DNA of 64,000 bases from Varroa destructor (lineage: Eukaryota; Arthropoda; Arachnida; Mesostigmata; Varroidae): NCBI RefSeq assembly GCF_002443255.2, contig NW_019211454.1, positions 13,936 through 77,935 on the forward strand, written 5' to 3'. The notes below the pieces were generated by a model. That model ran no database searches. It was not told where the DNA came from and worked only from the letters and a program-made list of their open reading frames with translations. This document shows positions 51,001 to 62,064 of this stretch, piece by piece (the first letter of the stretch is position 1; every line of letters begins with the position of its first letter). The translations under genes were made by a program, and so were the position numbers.

Positions 51001-53893
51001 TATTTTAATTTGAATTTTAGTTTGAGCGTTTATTTTAAAAATAAAATGAGTAAATAGTTAACTAAAAATATTTTCCTGAGGAAGCTACAGCTTTCTCTTC
51101 CAAAGAAGAAAGTGAATTATTTGCGAAAGAATGTCCTTTCGGCTGTACCATTGAGGAACTCATTTTCTAGAAAATTAATCGGCAGACATAGCAAATTATT
51201 TTTACCCTATAATTCTCCGTTACTGGCTCCTGGCTGGTTAGACAAGGGCACTAAATAACGCAGCTTGTTAAAGGAAAAAAACCTGAATTTATATTTATTC
51301 ACCTTAAAGGTATATGTATATATATTTTTGTAAAAAGCTTCTGACAACACAAATAGTTTTAAAAATCATAGATTTTATACAAATTGGAAATAAAACTAAA
51401 TTAGAACATACTATTACATTTCATGTTAAGTAGGTTGCTCAATACATTTATCCATTACTCTAGCCCTCACAGCTGTAAGCTTTCTAGACCCCCTGTTTAT
51501 AAAGTGAAGACAAGTATTTTGCTACAATTACCACGTACTTTGTGCAAACATATAATATGTATCACATATATGTACATATAACATAAAAAACATATAAGGA
51601 TTTCTAAAAGGTTATATACAGAAGTTCTTGTCATATTGTGTTTTTAGGTTTTCCTGAAACTTTTCACACGTGGGAAGTATAGCATGATATAGGAAGCATG
51701 AAGTAGTAGTTCCTGTGACGCCAAAAATGCCAATGGTGGCAATGGGTATAAATGGGTAAATATAACAACTTTCCCTTTCAAAACGAACTTCGCTAGTGTT
51801 CCCTTTACATGGAATTTTATGTCATTCACTCTACACGTTATGGATAGCGTTTGAAACACAACCTTCAGCTGTACTGCCATCAATCGTAAATCATTACAGT
51901 TAAGGATTGCTAAGGGCACTTACTAATATGGAACAGATACTGTCTAGATGATATGTCTATACGTTTCCCGCATTAAACTTATAATTAATATTTATATTAT
52001 TGTTAATTGTTCTGCAAAAGCCCATAAATGAACGAACAATGGCATTTAATTATGCAGACAATATATCTTTTTATTTGGAAGATTGTGTACATTTAGGGTG
52101 ATTTGTATAATAAGAAAGAGCACAAATATTCAATACATTTAGTTACATACATAGAGGATCATGCTCAAAGTTGCCTACGTGTGCAAAATTTCAGAAAAAT
52201 ATAAAAACCCAAGATAATAAGAACTATCAAGATTTTTGTGTAAGACCTTTTAGAATTCCTTATACGTTTTTGTTCTTTTTAATTTCCACAAGGTACGCGG
52301 TGGTTGTAGCAAAGTACAGAAACATTTCTTTATAAATAGCGATCTAGAAAGCTTAGAAAACAAACATTTTGAGGAACATACTTAGATTGAAACAAAACAG
52401 TACTTACTAGTTTGGTTTCATTTCCAATTTGAATAAAATATATGTTCTTGGAAATGATTTGCGTTGCTAAAACCTTTATAAAAAAATATATATATGTACA
52501 TACCTTTGAGGTAAGTAAATATGAGTTCAGGTTTTTTCGTTTAATAAGCTGTGTTACTTAGCGCTTTGTCTATTCAAGTGTAGGGACCAGTATCGAAACG
52601 CTCAGCGTCTTAACGATGCTCCTGCTCCCCATTTTTTGAAAAGATATGGACCAAAAACCTATCAGTTTTTGGGAAAAAGTGTTTTTTTTGGCTTTGATAC
52701 ATACCTCTTCGTAAAGGTAAAAGCTCGCCTTTGTAGTGGGTCACCAAACAAAAAATTAAAACAAGAAATAAACAAATATCTTTATTATTGTTTGGTGTTA
52801 CATTTTTGGCGCTGCAGTGCGATATTTTTTCTGAAACTGGGCCGAGACATATATCTATGCTATTAATATTGGAAGATCAGTATATGCCAGGTGCGTATTT
52901 AGTTAGCCATGGAATTCGAAATGTAATCTTGATCGGAATCGAAGTGAATTTATTTCACCCAATTTTGTTTAATTTTATTTCACGCAGTTTTTTTTCACAT
53001 AACTATGTAAGCAGAACACTGGCAAATATCGTTTCCGCTATCAGATATCTGACGTCTATTCTTTAACTCCTCCACCTCTATTTTTGCAATTTTTACTAAA
53101 GCTTTTAGTAGTTTCTAATATCTCACTGTAAGGCCTACGTTATAAACTGGAACGGAACATGGTTATATTATTGTCTTTCAAATATAGTTTGCACGTATGC
53201 TTAAATGAACACAACCGCAGTGTTGCAGGCAATTACAGGGACGCATGTATTTCTGGGCAACCGAGTCATGCATATGGATAACAAACAGTAATTGTTGAGC
53301 GGACTAGTACAGTGACCAAACGTATTCATTTATTAGCCAACAGTCTCCATTATGTCGAACCGATAGCGAGCTATAACTAACAACCTTTTTGCTATTCTAA
53401 TAAGAAATATTATGGAGTTTAATACTACGGTTACTACTCTACACTATGCTTAACTTTGATTTTGCAATACAGGATCCGCCAAGATTAGATGAAGCAATGT
53501 TCTCCAAAGAACTCTGTGACTTCGTGCAACTCTGTCTTACGAAGGTGTGTGTAGACTTCAAAATTTAACATTACGTCAGCTGGTAGTTCATTAAACTTAC
53601 AACTGGATTGTCTCAAGATAGTCGTACTTACAACCACTAAATGTACAAAAAGCCATAATTTTATAATATTCGATTGATCATAACTGCTAATTCTGTTTAT
53701 TTTTGGAAATATTGCTAGGGTTAATTAGAAATATGATTAAAAATATATACTTATTATTTTTCAGGATTTCAAAAACCGACCCAAATATCACAAACTTATG
53801 AAGCACGAGTTCATCAAAAAGTACGACACACCTGAGGCTACTGCGCGAGTCGCTGAGTGGTTCCGAGAAAATAGTAGGCGCCCGACTTGTTGA
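38949..53893 (+). CDS. MAP2K7: MAP kinase kinase 7 (MKK7/hemipterous), complete spliced gene of eight exons
   Basis: Dual-specificity kinase that phosphorylates JNK on Thr and Tyr in the cytoplasmic JNK cascade. Exons: 38949-39055, 42147-42451, 45287-45534, 46661-46853, 49385-49543, 50597-50685, 53473-53544, 53765-53893. All introns are GT-AG, and phases (2,1,0,1,1,0,0) match at every junction, giving 433 residues; human MKK7 has about 419. Seen: glycine loop LGTGTCGHV (155-163), catalytic Lys178 in AVKQM, the MKK7-type MDLDVVL helix C, HRDVKPSN (271-278), DFG (291-293), activation loop SKAKT with Ser301 and Thr305 as predicted phospho-sites, APERID (315-320), DVRADVWSLG, and a C-terminal amphipathic helix (about 412-430) in the position of the MAP3K-binding DVD site. 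The SKAKT loop and MDLDVVL separate MKK7 from MKK4, MKK3/6 and MEK1/2. The N-terminal part rests on alignment of short motifs plus phase agreement; the kinase domain is certain. The 3' UTR probably ends after ATTAAA at 54256. Confidence 0.93.
42147..42451 (+). CDS. MAP2K7: MKK7 exon 2 (low-complexity linker with docking motifs)
   Basis: Acceptor TTTTGTTACAG, donor GATG/GTTGGT; 305 nt in phase 2 to 1, residues 36-138. It is markedly GC-richer than the flanking introns. The first three quarters are rich in Pro, Gly, Ser and Arg, as in the disordered N-terminus of this family. The end, HRDIMQNAQKLTFEDG, aligns with the family segment LQEIMKQTGYLTIGG just before the kinase domain. Two basic-hydrophobic motifs, RARPGNLPI (38-46) and RGRPREIIV (96-104), look like JNK docking sites. 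Longer ORFs in the other frames here are shadows. Confidence 0.85.
43040..43379 (-). mobile_element. Mariner transposase fragment in MKK7 intron 2
   Basis: Read on the - strand, this gives a broken mariner transposase: SITAKVYCQQLEMIKKKIR, then VKPLLLYDNA with the second catalytic Asp (codon at 43241-43243), then a decayed form of the HSPxxAPxDHHFLEFF block carrying the third acidic position. In-frame stops and frameshifts make it inactive. The N-terminal third is absent: homology stops at about 43380, exactly where the membrane-protein ORF begins. Confidence 0.75.
43380..43721 (-). CDS. Candidate exon of a multi-pass (MARVEL-like?) membrane protein inside MKK7 intron 2
   Basis: A 113-codon open frame, antisense to and nested in MKK7 intron 2. 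It is GC-richer than the intron and carries two strong membrane segments (HWFLVSCLLASWSILSTAIF and FFHSILAATILLIFASIVFY) joined by a short basic loop, SRLSRKVHLELEK. That layout resembles TM2-loop-TM3 of MARVEL/tetraspan proteins, but I could not match a named family. A possible acceptor (GGAAACAG) lies just before the first Met at about 43731. A weak donor (CGG/GTGATA) lies near 43452, so the last ~24 residues may be intron. No TM1 or TM4 exon was identified. It could also be a retrocopy or pseudogene. Confidence 0.4.
   Translation of the reverse strand: MHASFCLVAPMTTFQLRETFPTFSRISVHSPFDHWFLVSCLLASWSILSTAIFVSRLSRKVHLELEKFFHSILAATILLIFASIVFYMMSTRHRVIGPGSVGALPNFLVGLLY
43878..43891. repeat. Poly(G) run in MKK7 intron 2
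   Basis: Fourteen consecutive G, the longest G run in the window. Confidence 0.9.
45287..45534 (+). CDS. MAP2K7: MKK7 exon 3 (kinase N-lobe)
   Basis: Acceptor TCATTTTGCAG, donor GAG/GTATGT; residues 138-220. It carries the glycine-rich loop, the ATP-anchoring lysine in VMAVKQM and the helix C segment EENRRIYMDLDVVL. The open frame continues upstream to 45193, but that part is intron: exon 2 joins in phase at 45287. Confidence 0.97.
46569..46590. repeat. Perfect inverted repeat in MKK7 intron 3
   Basis: TCAATGATTC and GAATCATTGA, ten-base arms around a two-base spacer, 70 bases before the exon 4 acceptor. Confidence 0.7.
46661..46853 (+). CDS. MAP2K7: MKK7 exon 4 (hinge to catalytic loop)
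   Basis: Acceptor ACATGTGCAG, phase 0 in. Residues 221-284 with VWICMELM at the hinge and GVIHRDVKPSNILLD, the catalytic loop with Asp273. The donor that keeps the frame is G/GTTTGT, a weak site; a stronger-looking GTAAGG lies four bases further on but would shift the frame. Confidence 0.96.
48470..48870 (-). mobile_element. Possible mariner N-terminal remnant in MKK7 intron 4
   Basis: On the - strand, 48846-48790 reads KDAFSEATVYHWYSRTGKLN, resembling the helix-turn-helix segment of mariner transposases (SxxTVxRWYxRF). Continuation down to 48470 is open (74 codons from 48695) but not convincingly alignable. Most likely a decayed copy; identity is tentative. Confidence 0.4.
49385..49543 (+). 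CDS. MAP2K7: MKK7 exon 5 (DFG, activation loop, APE)
   Basis: Acceptor TTAATGTGCAG, donor CTAG/GTAAGG, phase 1 to 1; residues 285-337. It contains KLCDFGIAG, SKAKTQSAG with the two predicted activating phospho-sites, and the substrate-lobe segment GYIAPERIDPERVG followed by YDVRADVWSLG. Confidence 0.97.
50597..50685 (+). CDS. MAP2K7: MKK7 exon 6 (C-lobe helix F-G)
   Basis: Acceptor CTTATTTCAG, donor CGG/GTAACA, phase 1 to 0; residues 338-367. Sequence IALVELATGRHPYASCTTDF matches the family pattern LVELATGxxPYxxCxTDFE. The open frame running on to 50739 is intron read-through. Confidence 0.95.
53473..53544 (+). CDS. MAP2K7: MKK7 exon 7 (72 nt)
   Basis: Acceptor TTGCAATACAG, donor AAG/GTGTGT, phase 0 at both ends; residues 368-391, DPPRL...DFVQLCLTK, matching the family segment EPPxL...FVKDCLTK. 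It is too short to appear as a free ORF and is placed by homology between exons 6 and 8. Confidence 0.93.
53765..53893 (+). CDS. MAP2K7: MKK7 exon 8 (C-terminal exon with stop)
   Basis: Acceptor TTATTTTTCAG; residues 392-433 and TGA at 53891-53893. FKNRPKYHKLMKHEFIKKY matches the RPKYxxLLxHxFIKRYE motif of MKK7. The tail ATARVAEWFRENSRR corresponds to the DVD helix that docks MAP3Ks. There is no long C-terminal extension like that of the long Drosophila isoform. Confidence 0.96.
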   Translation, partial: DFKNRPKYHKLMKHEFIKKYDTPEATARVAEWFRENSRRPTC

Positions 53894-54177
53894 TGTTGCT
53901 AATGTCTAGCGCAGCAGCTGTTAACTTTGTGAACACAAGTAACTGAGAAAGATGTTACGTTGGGGATGTGATAGTCCTACAACGAAAATCCGTGCAAAAT
54001 ACTGCGCATGCATTGTACATAGTAGAAAGGCAGTTGGGGTAGACAGTTGTTAATGCCTGTTAGTTGTTGTGCCAGAACGTACTTTCTTTCTATGTATACG
54101 AATGTACGCATCATAATCCACATTAGATTTGTAATGGAGGCCCTTTTGCCAATGCACCGCTGCAACAATGACCGGCG

Positions 54178-54207
54178 CACACAGAAACACACGCACACAC
54201 AGACAGA
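54178..54207. repeat. CA-rich microsatellite
   Basis: ACACACG / CACACACAGACAGACAC mixture just before the MKK7 polyadenylation candidate, likely in the 3' UTR. Confidence 0.75.
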
Positions 54208-54255
54208 CACTCAGCTGTCGAGAAAATATTATACGCTCGATACCAAACAGGGTGA

Positions 54256-54261
54256 ATTAAA
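54256..54261 (+). promoter_or_regulatory. Possible MKK7 polyadenylation signal (ATTAAA)
   Basis: ATTAAA about 360 bases after the MKK7 stop codon, the nearest good hexamer downstream. A full AATAAA appears only about 1.3 kb downstream (near 55198). Inferred from position alone. Confidence 0.35.
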
Positions 54262-57200
54262 ATAATAGCAAATGTAAAAAACTAGCCAGCACTGCTTCTG
54301 TCAAAGATCAGTTTATAAAACCAGCCACGTAAACGCAGGGTGCCGTGTTTATTGCAGCGACCTTTCGAGTGAGATTGCACTTGTTTTGGAACCGATACTA
54401 TAGTGTATTACCCTACGACATGTTTTCGGCTTCTGTTTTAATTCTCATAAGAAAAAGGCGGTGTTTACGAGATTGAGTTTTCATTTAAACGAGCATTTTT
54501 ACGGCTTTATCTCAACGAATTGAGAATTAAGGATTTCGGTTATTTATAATTTTAAACTGATTGGTCGCTTGTTCGATGCAGACGTTCTGTGCGTCTGAAA
54601 GGCCTTTTTGCGACCTTGTATTGATAATTGAACGTCTGAACCTTGCAGGGGTAATGTGCTTCTCTCGTACTCCGAACGCTTATGCTTGCAGGTGACGGTA
54701 CATACGCGCTTTTGTTTCGAACGCTTTCTTCAGAAGATAGAAACTTTTTAAAAAATGAGCCTTTATTTTCCAGCTTTTGTGCCTAGTTATTGAACTCAAG
54801 GTAGACGCATCATTCAATCCAATTTATTATCTGTATACTTAGTTATATTTTAAGCACATGTAGTAAGAGATATTTTCGAATCAGCTCAACGCATTATATG
54901 AAGACAGCGCTACAAAATGAAGTTGTAAAACGTCTAATTACATAGTGTTTAATTTATCCAAACATAGTACTTAAATATTTTAGAATTCAATATCGTTTTT
55001 TCATTCTCATTAACATCAGATTACGGCTCTTACATTACATATTGTGATTGCTCCTTTGCATATGCAGAGGATCTCCGGTGATAACCCGGCTATCATAATA
55101 TGATATAAGTAGCAATGGTGTAGCAAATTTCTTACTTATTGATTCTCTCAATCTTCAATTCCAATATAGTTGTGATCTATTTATGCTGTTTATTCAAAAT
55201 AAACCCAAAAATCGATGTGAGTTTTTCTTGACCGGTTTACGGTTTCAAAGGAATATTATAATGAAGTTTTGAAATACCGCTGCCTTGTTTAGCACAAAGC
55301 CTAGCTCCAGTCAGAAAAAAAAACTATAACGGTTGTTCATAATCTTAAACTGATTTGTTTTCACTGATTTGTTTTCAAGAAAATAATCCTTAAGATAAGA
55401 CGATGATATGATGTGTTGTAAAACCTGACGGTTCCCAGAAGCATAAAAAGAAATTGATTCAGCTATTTATGCAGGGACTTCAGACAACAGAGTTGCCAGC
55501 CTTTGTATGTTCTATGTTAGTGCGATTACCCTCAGATAATTTCTTCTGTCAAATCTTGCCCGCGTTTGTGCAATTTATGTGGTAAGAAGATATGCATGAA
55601 ACAAAAAAAATATGACCAAATCTGACCTAAGAGCCACTTCCTGAATTCGCATTTCATAACTGTTTTTGGTCCAGAAAAAAACGCAACCAATGCTATAAAA
55701 TAAACGTATACAGACGCATATCTATTTTTGAGTAGAACGCTATTTCGGAGAAAGCCGAAAAATAGATGGATCAATTTATCTTTTTCGTAGCAAATAAAGT
55801 GGAACAAATTTCGTATGTAATAGCCTAATGTCAGTTGAGAACAAATCAAAACTTATGTTTCGCATGTAGTACATTATCCTGTCAGACAAACCATAAACGG
55901 AAAGATAGGAATGGGAAATTAACTACCACTATCGCAGGAGTTTTCATTGGCGTCTTCACAAGTCGTTTACTTTTGGAAAGTACACTTCGACATGTTTCTT
56001 GTAATACTTGTGAACCAGTCACAATCGAACAGAGCAGTCCTTGCAAACCATCGATCAAAAGTACAGTGAAAATGTTAAGATAATATAACATCAGCACAGT
56101 TTGAAGGAAAATATTAACGAACAAATATCAATTAACAAAAGTAAAAGCGAGTTGTTTCACAATATTTAATAGCCTCTTGACATTTGATTCATGAATAGCC
56201 ACCGACAGGATGAATTCAGAGAAATAACACGCACTACCAGATTATCAAATTAAATGACGTGCATCCAAACAGCATTTCATTTTTATAGGTATACTACTCT
56301 ATGTTACCGAGTGAATGTTTTTATTTCGTTTATACTTGCTTTCAAAAAGTTCTCGGATTGTTCTGACACATGATGACTATTGCATCTTTTTTCTTATCAG
56401 TTTTTCCTAAACGATATACAAGGTCATATTCATGAGTACTGTAGATAAAAATCGTCTGCAGTTAAAAAAAATTACGGTACAGTAAAGGTCTCTCCAGTAC
56501 CTTAAATTGATTATATATACACTCAAATTAATGGAAATATGTATGAACTCGTAAACCAAATAAGCAAGTTGGTGCCGAGAATGTCTCCGAGAAACGATTA
56601 CAAAGAACCAATCGCAAAACACAAATAACTGTAAATATCTCAACCATACTGAAAGCATTGTTATATTTAAGAACAACTACCAACCAAAATAAAATCAAAA
56701 GTGCCCTCAACTTCTAATTGCCATATCATTACATAGGCCACTTTTGTTATCCAAGCTTGTTTGGCCGTTTATTATTATGAATTTCCTTGATGGCATTGAT
56801 AAAACACTAATAGACATAATAAACCTATTCCAATAAAGATTGGAGCGAATTGTGTTGACTAACAGTGGATAACTGGGTTTTCAGTTGCGAAGAACGTATA
56901 GCTGAAGTGTATTATATTTTCCGTAACCACGCATGTCGTTAAGTTGAACGTAGCTGATTAGACATGAATAGCGTTTCTCAGACACATGCTAAAACGCTGG
57001 AAAAGTATCTGTTTGAATTAATTTACGATACAATACAACGTAAACCAAGTCTGTGCGTACCGCAGAAAAATAAATAAGTCATTAGTGCAATGTCTTTAGT
57101 TAAGATGTCTTCAATCAATGAATGTACTGTCAAATCTGGAACAATGCACTACGCAACAGTCGTCTGCGGAGAAATGTTGTTCAACGAATTGATAACGTGG

Positions 57201-57912
57201 GGTTAGTACTAACTGAACAACAATAGCCAGTCCACCTAAGTTGTGTGCTCATCGCTACAAGAACCGAGCTGGACTGGGTGGTCGGAGAGTGATACTTGAA
57301 TTGATATTCTGCTAAACGCGGGCAGTTAATACGCCATTTAGCTCTAATTTACTTCTATTTGAAGACAAGATGAATGGATGGCGCTCTGAACATGCTTAAA
57401 GTGCCCATGAAGCCTACGAAAACTCGTTGTGTTTTCTAATTCAACAAGGCAACAGGAACGTTTTTGTAGTTAGAATGTAGCTAAAAGCTACAGCCAAAAC
57501 AACATAAGCCTTGCTTGTGGAAAACATAAATACGGTTAGATATGACAGGACATCCGCTAAGGTATCGTCAAACTGTCGTTAATATTAGACCGAGCTTTGG
57601 CATTAACTTGACTGGGAAATTTTGCCTTCACAGCCATCCTAAGAAAAGACTGAAACCGCGTGACATGATGTTACAGTCTAATACGCAGCTATCGGCAAAT
57701 AAGTAAAAACTGCAAACTTTATGGTAGTGTTACGCGCAAAGGCAACAAAAAAGTCACGCTTCCAGTGATTTATTCGGCTGCCATGCGCGAAGCGCAATGC
57801 GGATTTTTATATTTTACCCCTGCAAAAAACTATATTCGTCGATCGATTATTGTGATTTTTTAACTTATCGTGTGACGCCATCAGTTTTAAGTTAACATTT
57901 CTTAATTTTGTC

Positions 57913-58224
57913 TTAAAAAATAGCTCCGCAGGAATTATTTGATACTGTGATCGTGCCCAATGTTATAATATAGGTTATCTTCAAATTATCGTGACTTGTA
58001 AAGTTAACAAACCTTTCTCCTTCGTTGGCTATGTGTGGTGCGTATACCATGTTGCTTAATACAATCAGCAACGTGTGACATTTGAGTTGTACTCCGTTGT
58101 CAGTAAAAACAATGTATCCAAGATGAGCGAACGTGTTTTGTAATACTGGAACTCTTGTGCAAATAAAGGTGGTATTAAATGTATATATTTCGGGCCACGT
58201 AGAATATACCAGAGTTAAGAACAT
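57913..58224 (-). other. Unidentified 103-codon ORF
   Basis: Open - strand frame starting MFLTLVYSTWPEIYTFNTTF, in AT-rich DNA with no splice or homology support. Such a length can arise by chance. Confidence 0.12.
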
Positions 58225-58352
58225 CCTCCTGTAAAATACATGTGCTCGCTCTAATAAATGAGTATGTGCAAGCTAACTTTGTATAGGTGTCTTATTTGGG
58301 TTTTGTAAATCAGTGCTAACTAGACAATGACTAAACGGATAATGATGACCTG

Positions 58353-58384
58353 AACAATGTCGGATCGTTATCCGGGTCATTGTT
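58353..58384. repeat. Nested hairpin
   Basis: AACAATG (58353) pairs with CATTGTT (58378), and inside it CGGAT pairs with ATCCG around a four-base CGTT loop. No function is apparent. Confidence 0.5.
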
Positions 58385-61300
58385 GATCAAAGACCAATTT
58401 AAATACAATTCTGCTGGTTGTTTGAATCGTGTACAGTTGTTTTCTTGACCTAACAGGTTAACAAAAATCAGATTGAAATATTATGGTCATCTTCTTCAAT
58501 TACAACTTCATTTCATGATTCTTTATAAGTTCGTTGATTAGAAATTAGTCGTAAAGCCATCAACTTAATAATCAGTTATTCATCATTATTGTTTCACTCA
58601 TCAGTTCTTTTGCATTTAATTTCAAATTGATCTTCTAAAAAAAGCGATGCCCATCTCCGCATCCTGTTTGCAATATAGGTTGGTATTTCTTTTTTATCAC
58701 AATAGAGGGTCCAAAATGGCCTAAGTAAGAAAAGAACGTTCTTTCATCAATATGCTTAAGTAATTTTCAGACGCAAAAACAAGACATGAAACCTTTCTTA
58801 AAAATCTCGTACTATATATGTATGTAAAGTATCTTTTTAGACCTGTCTGACCATCAGTGCGAAATACCCATGCAATCGTATTAACAGGTATTAGCCATGA
58901 TTATAAGTGATAATTTAAGACTATACTGCTTTTAGAAATCTTTCATTTTTGCGAGCGAATTGCGACAAAAATTTTACATTATCGAAATAGCTTATCAGCA
59001 AATGCATAAATTCACCTAAATGCCTTTAGATAACAGATTATCATCCGTAGTAAGAACCTCAACTTTGATATATTACTGAGAGGTGATATTTTGGTTTAGA
59101 CCTTGTATCTTTTGAGTCAAGTTTTTCTTTAGTTATAATGAAGCTTAGGTAGTGAAGAGAAATTATTGACATTTCAATTTTTTAGGTCTAGTTCTAATTC
59201 CAAACCTGAATTCGATCATCTTCATACTTGCTCACCCTGACCTTTTATTAAAGGATTTATGACTGTGACAATCTGAACACTTTGATACCCTTATCAACCC
59301 AGAAGTGACATTACTTTCTTTTAACAGAAAGACCGGATCAGAATAAGATAGCCCTGAAATGCCAAAAGATGACAGTAATGGACTCCTTTAAAGACATTTA
59401 TAGTTGATAAAAGCTTTCTCAATCTTAATTTACACATACGTCTCAGTAAAACTGGTTTCTACAATCGGTAACTATCAGGTCGTCCGGTGTGAAACGCGAG
59501 GCCGAACTTACTGAGTCCTCGAGTTTTTTTCACAAGAGTAGTTTTTTTATTAATAGTCAAGGTATGCACTATTATTATTTATGACCTTTTACTATTTAGA
59601 TTCTTATTCTGCTTCTATTCAGATGTATAATAGTAGGCATTGTAGTAAGCATGGCAATAGTAGTAAGCATTGAAATGCAGCTTCAACATACTGAGATTCG
59701 ACAAATTCTCTTACTAAGATGTCTAGACTTTGAGAAGAATGGTAATCTGTGCGCTAGAAATGGTCTGTTCTCTAATCATGGCTATTTACTGTGGCTTCCT
59801 TATTCATATCTTCTAGAGCTTACCGATTGGCTGTCTCCATATAACATTTCGAAATGCTCGAGAACCTCTGTTAAGCTTACTTGAACCAGTATGTGAACTC
59901 AACGGATCGAAACATGTTTGCTGTTTCATCATCTATGAGGCACATCGTGAATACCAGTTTTGAACTATATTGCTATAATGATGACAGAAAAACTCTGGTA
60001 TACGATAACGGAAGCTATACAGGATACTGTCTTTTAATGGTGTTTGTTATACTTGGCTCGAAAGATCGACATTTTTAATAGCTAACGCAATCAGTTTATT
60101 TGCTTTTTCCAACAATCGGGTTATAAGTTCCAATAGTAATGTTTTGCAAATATCGTTTTCTAACCTACTAGAAAAACATCACTTCATTATTTCGACCCAA
60201 GGGGTGCGTGTCTTTATTTTAGGGCCTCTTTATTTAAAAAAGGTATTATTATATAATTTTTTTTGTAATATATGAACGAAGAATTATTTCTTTTCACTTG
60301 CATAATAAAGAATACTATCTATACGTAAACAAAAACAACAGCAGTTGTTCTCCTGATATTTAATAAGTTCTATTCAACCACAAATGAGAAAATAGTCAAA
60401 TAATATCAACGATAAGTGTTGATTAAACGCAACCAAACGTTGTCTCTTGTTACATATCTGTACATTTTATACACTTGCACTTTCAAGCTTGTATGGACAA
60501 CAGTGTTCTCACTAAAGGAGATTTTTGTCGTAGAACTATATCTCTCATCCACACTCAGTACATTTGGGCAACTTATTGCGCCTTTGCAAGCCATCTTGTT
60601 TATCGAAACGGTCAAGAATAAATGATATGAAGGACTAATCGACAAATTGCTTTTTTTCTTACTTAAATTAGGATTCCCCTTGACAAGTAGCTGACAAAAG
60701 TTATTGACAAAAATTTCTTGTTTACTTCGTGGATACCTTGAGCTGGCAGAGAAGTGGAAGCTATCGGAAATGTGACACTTAGAAAAAACGGATGGAGCAG
60801 TAAAGCTATAAAATATATTTAAATAAACTTAGCTGAAGTCTATATAACGCCTCTCTTTACTTCTAGTCCAACATACATTTTGCTGAATCAGTAAAGAGAG
60901 CCAGACCTCACTGAAAAGGAACTAAAGATTGGTAACACCAAATTTGTTACTGCGAAGTTACTATCAAAAGCCGACAACTTCGCCTCATTACAATTCGCCT
61001 GAACCCATTAAATTATATATTTTATACTGCTAAAAAAAGCTGAGTAAACTACGATTTTGTATGTTATGCATTTGCAATATTTAGCATGAAATAAAAGAGC
61101 TGAGTTTCAGAATGGTTATCGTGTTATCAATTTAGTGAACCAAATATGGTATCATATGTACTCAATAGCATCTACCAGCTTACATATACGCAATCACTTT
61201 AGTAAAATTTTTTTGACATTATATAACATAAACAATTACATCACAATTTTCTCATGGAGAATCCTATGAAGGAAACGATGGACTGTTGCATCGATATCTG

Positions 61301-61524
61301 CGGATTGTGCATCGCTACGTGCATAGCATAAAATATCTTGCCAAATCAGGTGGTCAGATCTGACTGTAGAAAGGCTTACTGAATTTTAGACGTTCGCAAC
61401 CATCTTTGCAAATTCGGCAAAAGACATAAGTCAGTATATTAGAAGGCGAAACAGACCTCACCCTCACCCCAATATACGTGTTAAATTCACGTTTACATAC
61501 ACTACTTTGCGGTTCAGCGCGGTG

Positions 61525-61762
61525 AAATACATATAATCACTAACATTAGGCATGTGGCCACTTCTAACTGCTGCCAGTCCCACCGGAGTAACACCGAAAT
61601 CACATCAATCGCTGGTTGATAAACAGCTGTTCCACCCTTCTCATAATAATGAGTTGTTCGAGCTTCGTGGGCCTGCATTTGTATAGTTAGTTGTAGAAAT
61701 TTTTTGAGCGCCATCGGGCTTCGAACTTCTCTTCTTCGGAACTTCTCGAACAGCCTATACAT
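61525..61762. other. GC-rich coding-like island near the POLR3D 3' end
   Basis: Open on the - strand for 82 codons (61762-61514, starting MYRLFEKFRRREVRSPMALK). It is also open on the + strand between a possible acceptor (CTAACATTAG) and GTATAG, reading SPTGVTPKSHQSLVDKQLFH then PSHNNELFELRG. The + strand reading looks more protein-like. Probably an exon of an unidentified gene. Confidence 0.3.
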
Positions 61763-61929
61763 CTCAATTTAATATAATTTACTATTTGTTTACTTACTGG
61801 AGCGTCATCTCCTAGAGTTAATCCTAATTTAATTACAACAGTCTTTGACCATCTCGATTATGCGGCAGTGTATAATAAACATCAACACTGTTATATACGG
61901 TATTTTTTCTATTTCGGTTTCTTGTAGAG

Positions 61930-62064
61930 TCATTGGCTATTATTATGAACGTTGCTATTGCTGGTGCCTTCCCCAACTAGATCCTTTGGATTAAGACGAC
62001 ACACGACCTTGTTTTCAACTTTGGCTATTGGGATCACCATACGTCCCTGGATTTCAACGAGCTC
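61930..62064 (-). CDS. POLR3D: POLR3D terminal exon with stop
   Basis: On the - strand the acceptor is CGTATGTACAG; 44 codons plus TGA at 61932-61930. It reads ELVEIQGRMVIPIAKVENK then VVCRLNPKDLV, followed by a polar tail not seen in vertebrate homologues. Confidence 0.85.
   Translation of the reverse strand, partial: ELVEIQGRMVIPIAKVENKVVCRLNPKDLVGEGTSNSNVHNNSQ

Larger units (their letters stand above)
54270..61500. other. Gene-poor interval between MKK7 and POLR3D
   Basis: AT-rich DNA with scattered ORFs of 60-105 codons (for example 55532-55849 and 56407-56710 on the - strand, 59651-60078 on the +) whose hydrophobic composition is what AT-rich codons give by chance. Nothing supportable. 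Confidence 0.5.

Noticed and set aside
55532..56710. Hydrophobic - strand ORFs that look like receptor fragments
   Set aside because: AT-rich codons give Phe, Leu, Ile and Tyr by chance; no loop pattern, splice sites or family motif.
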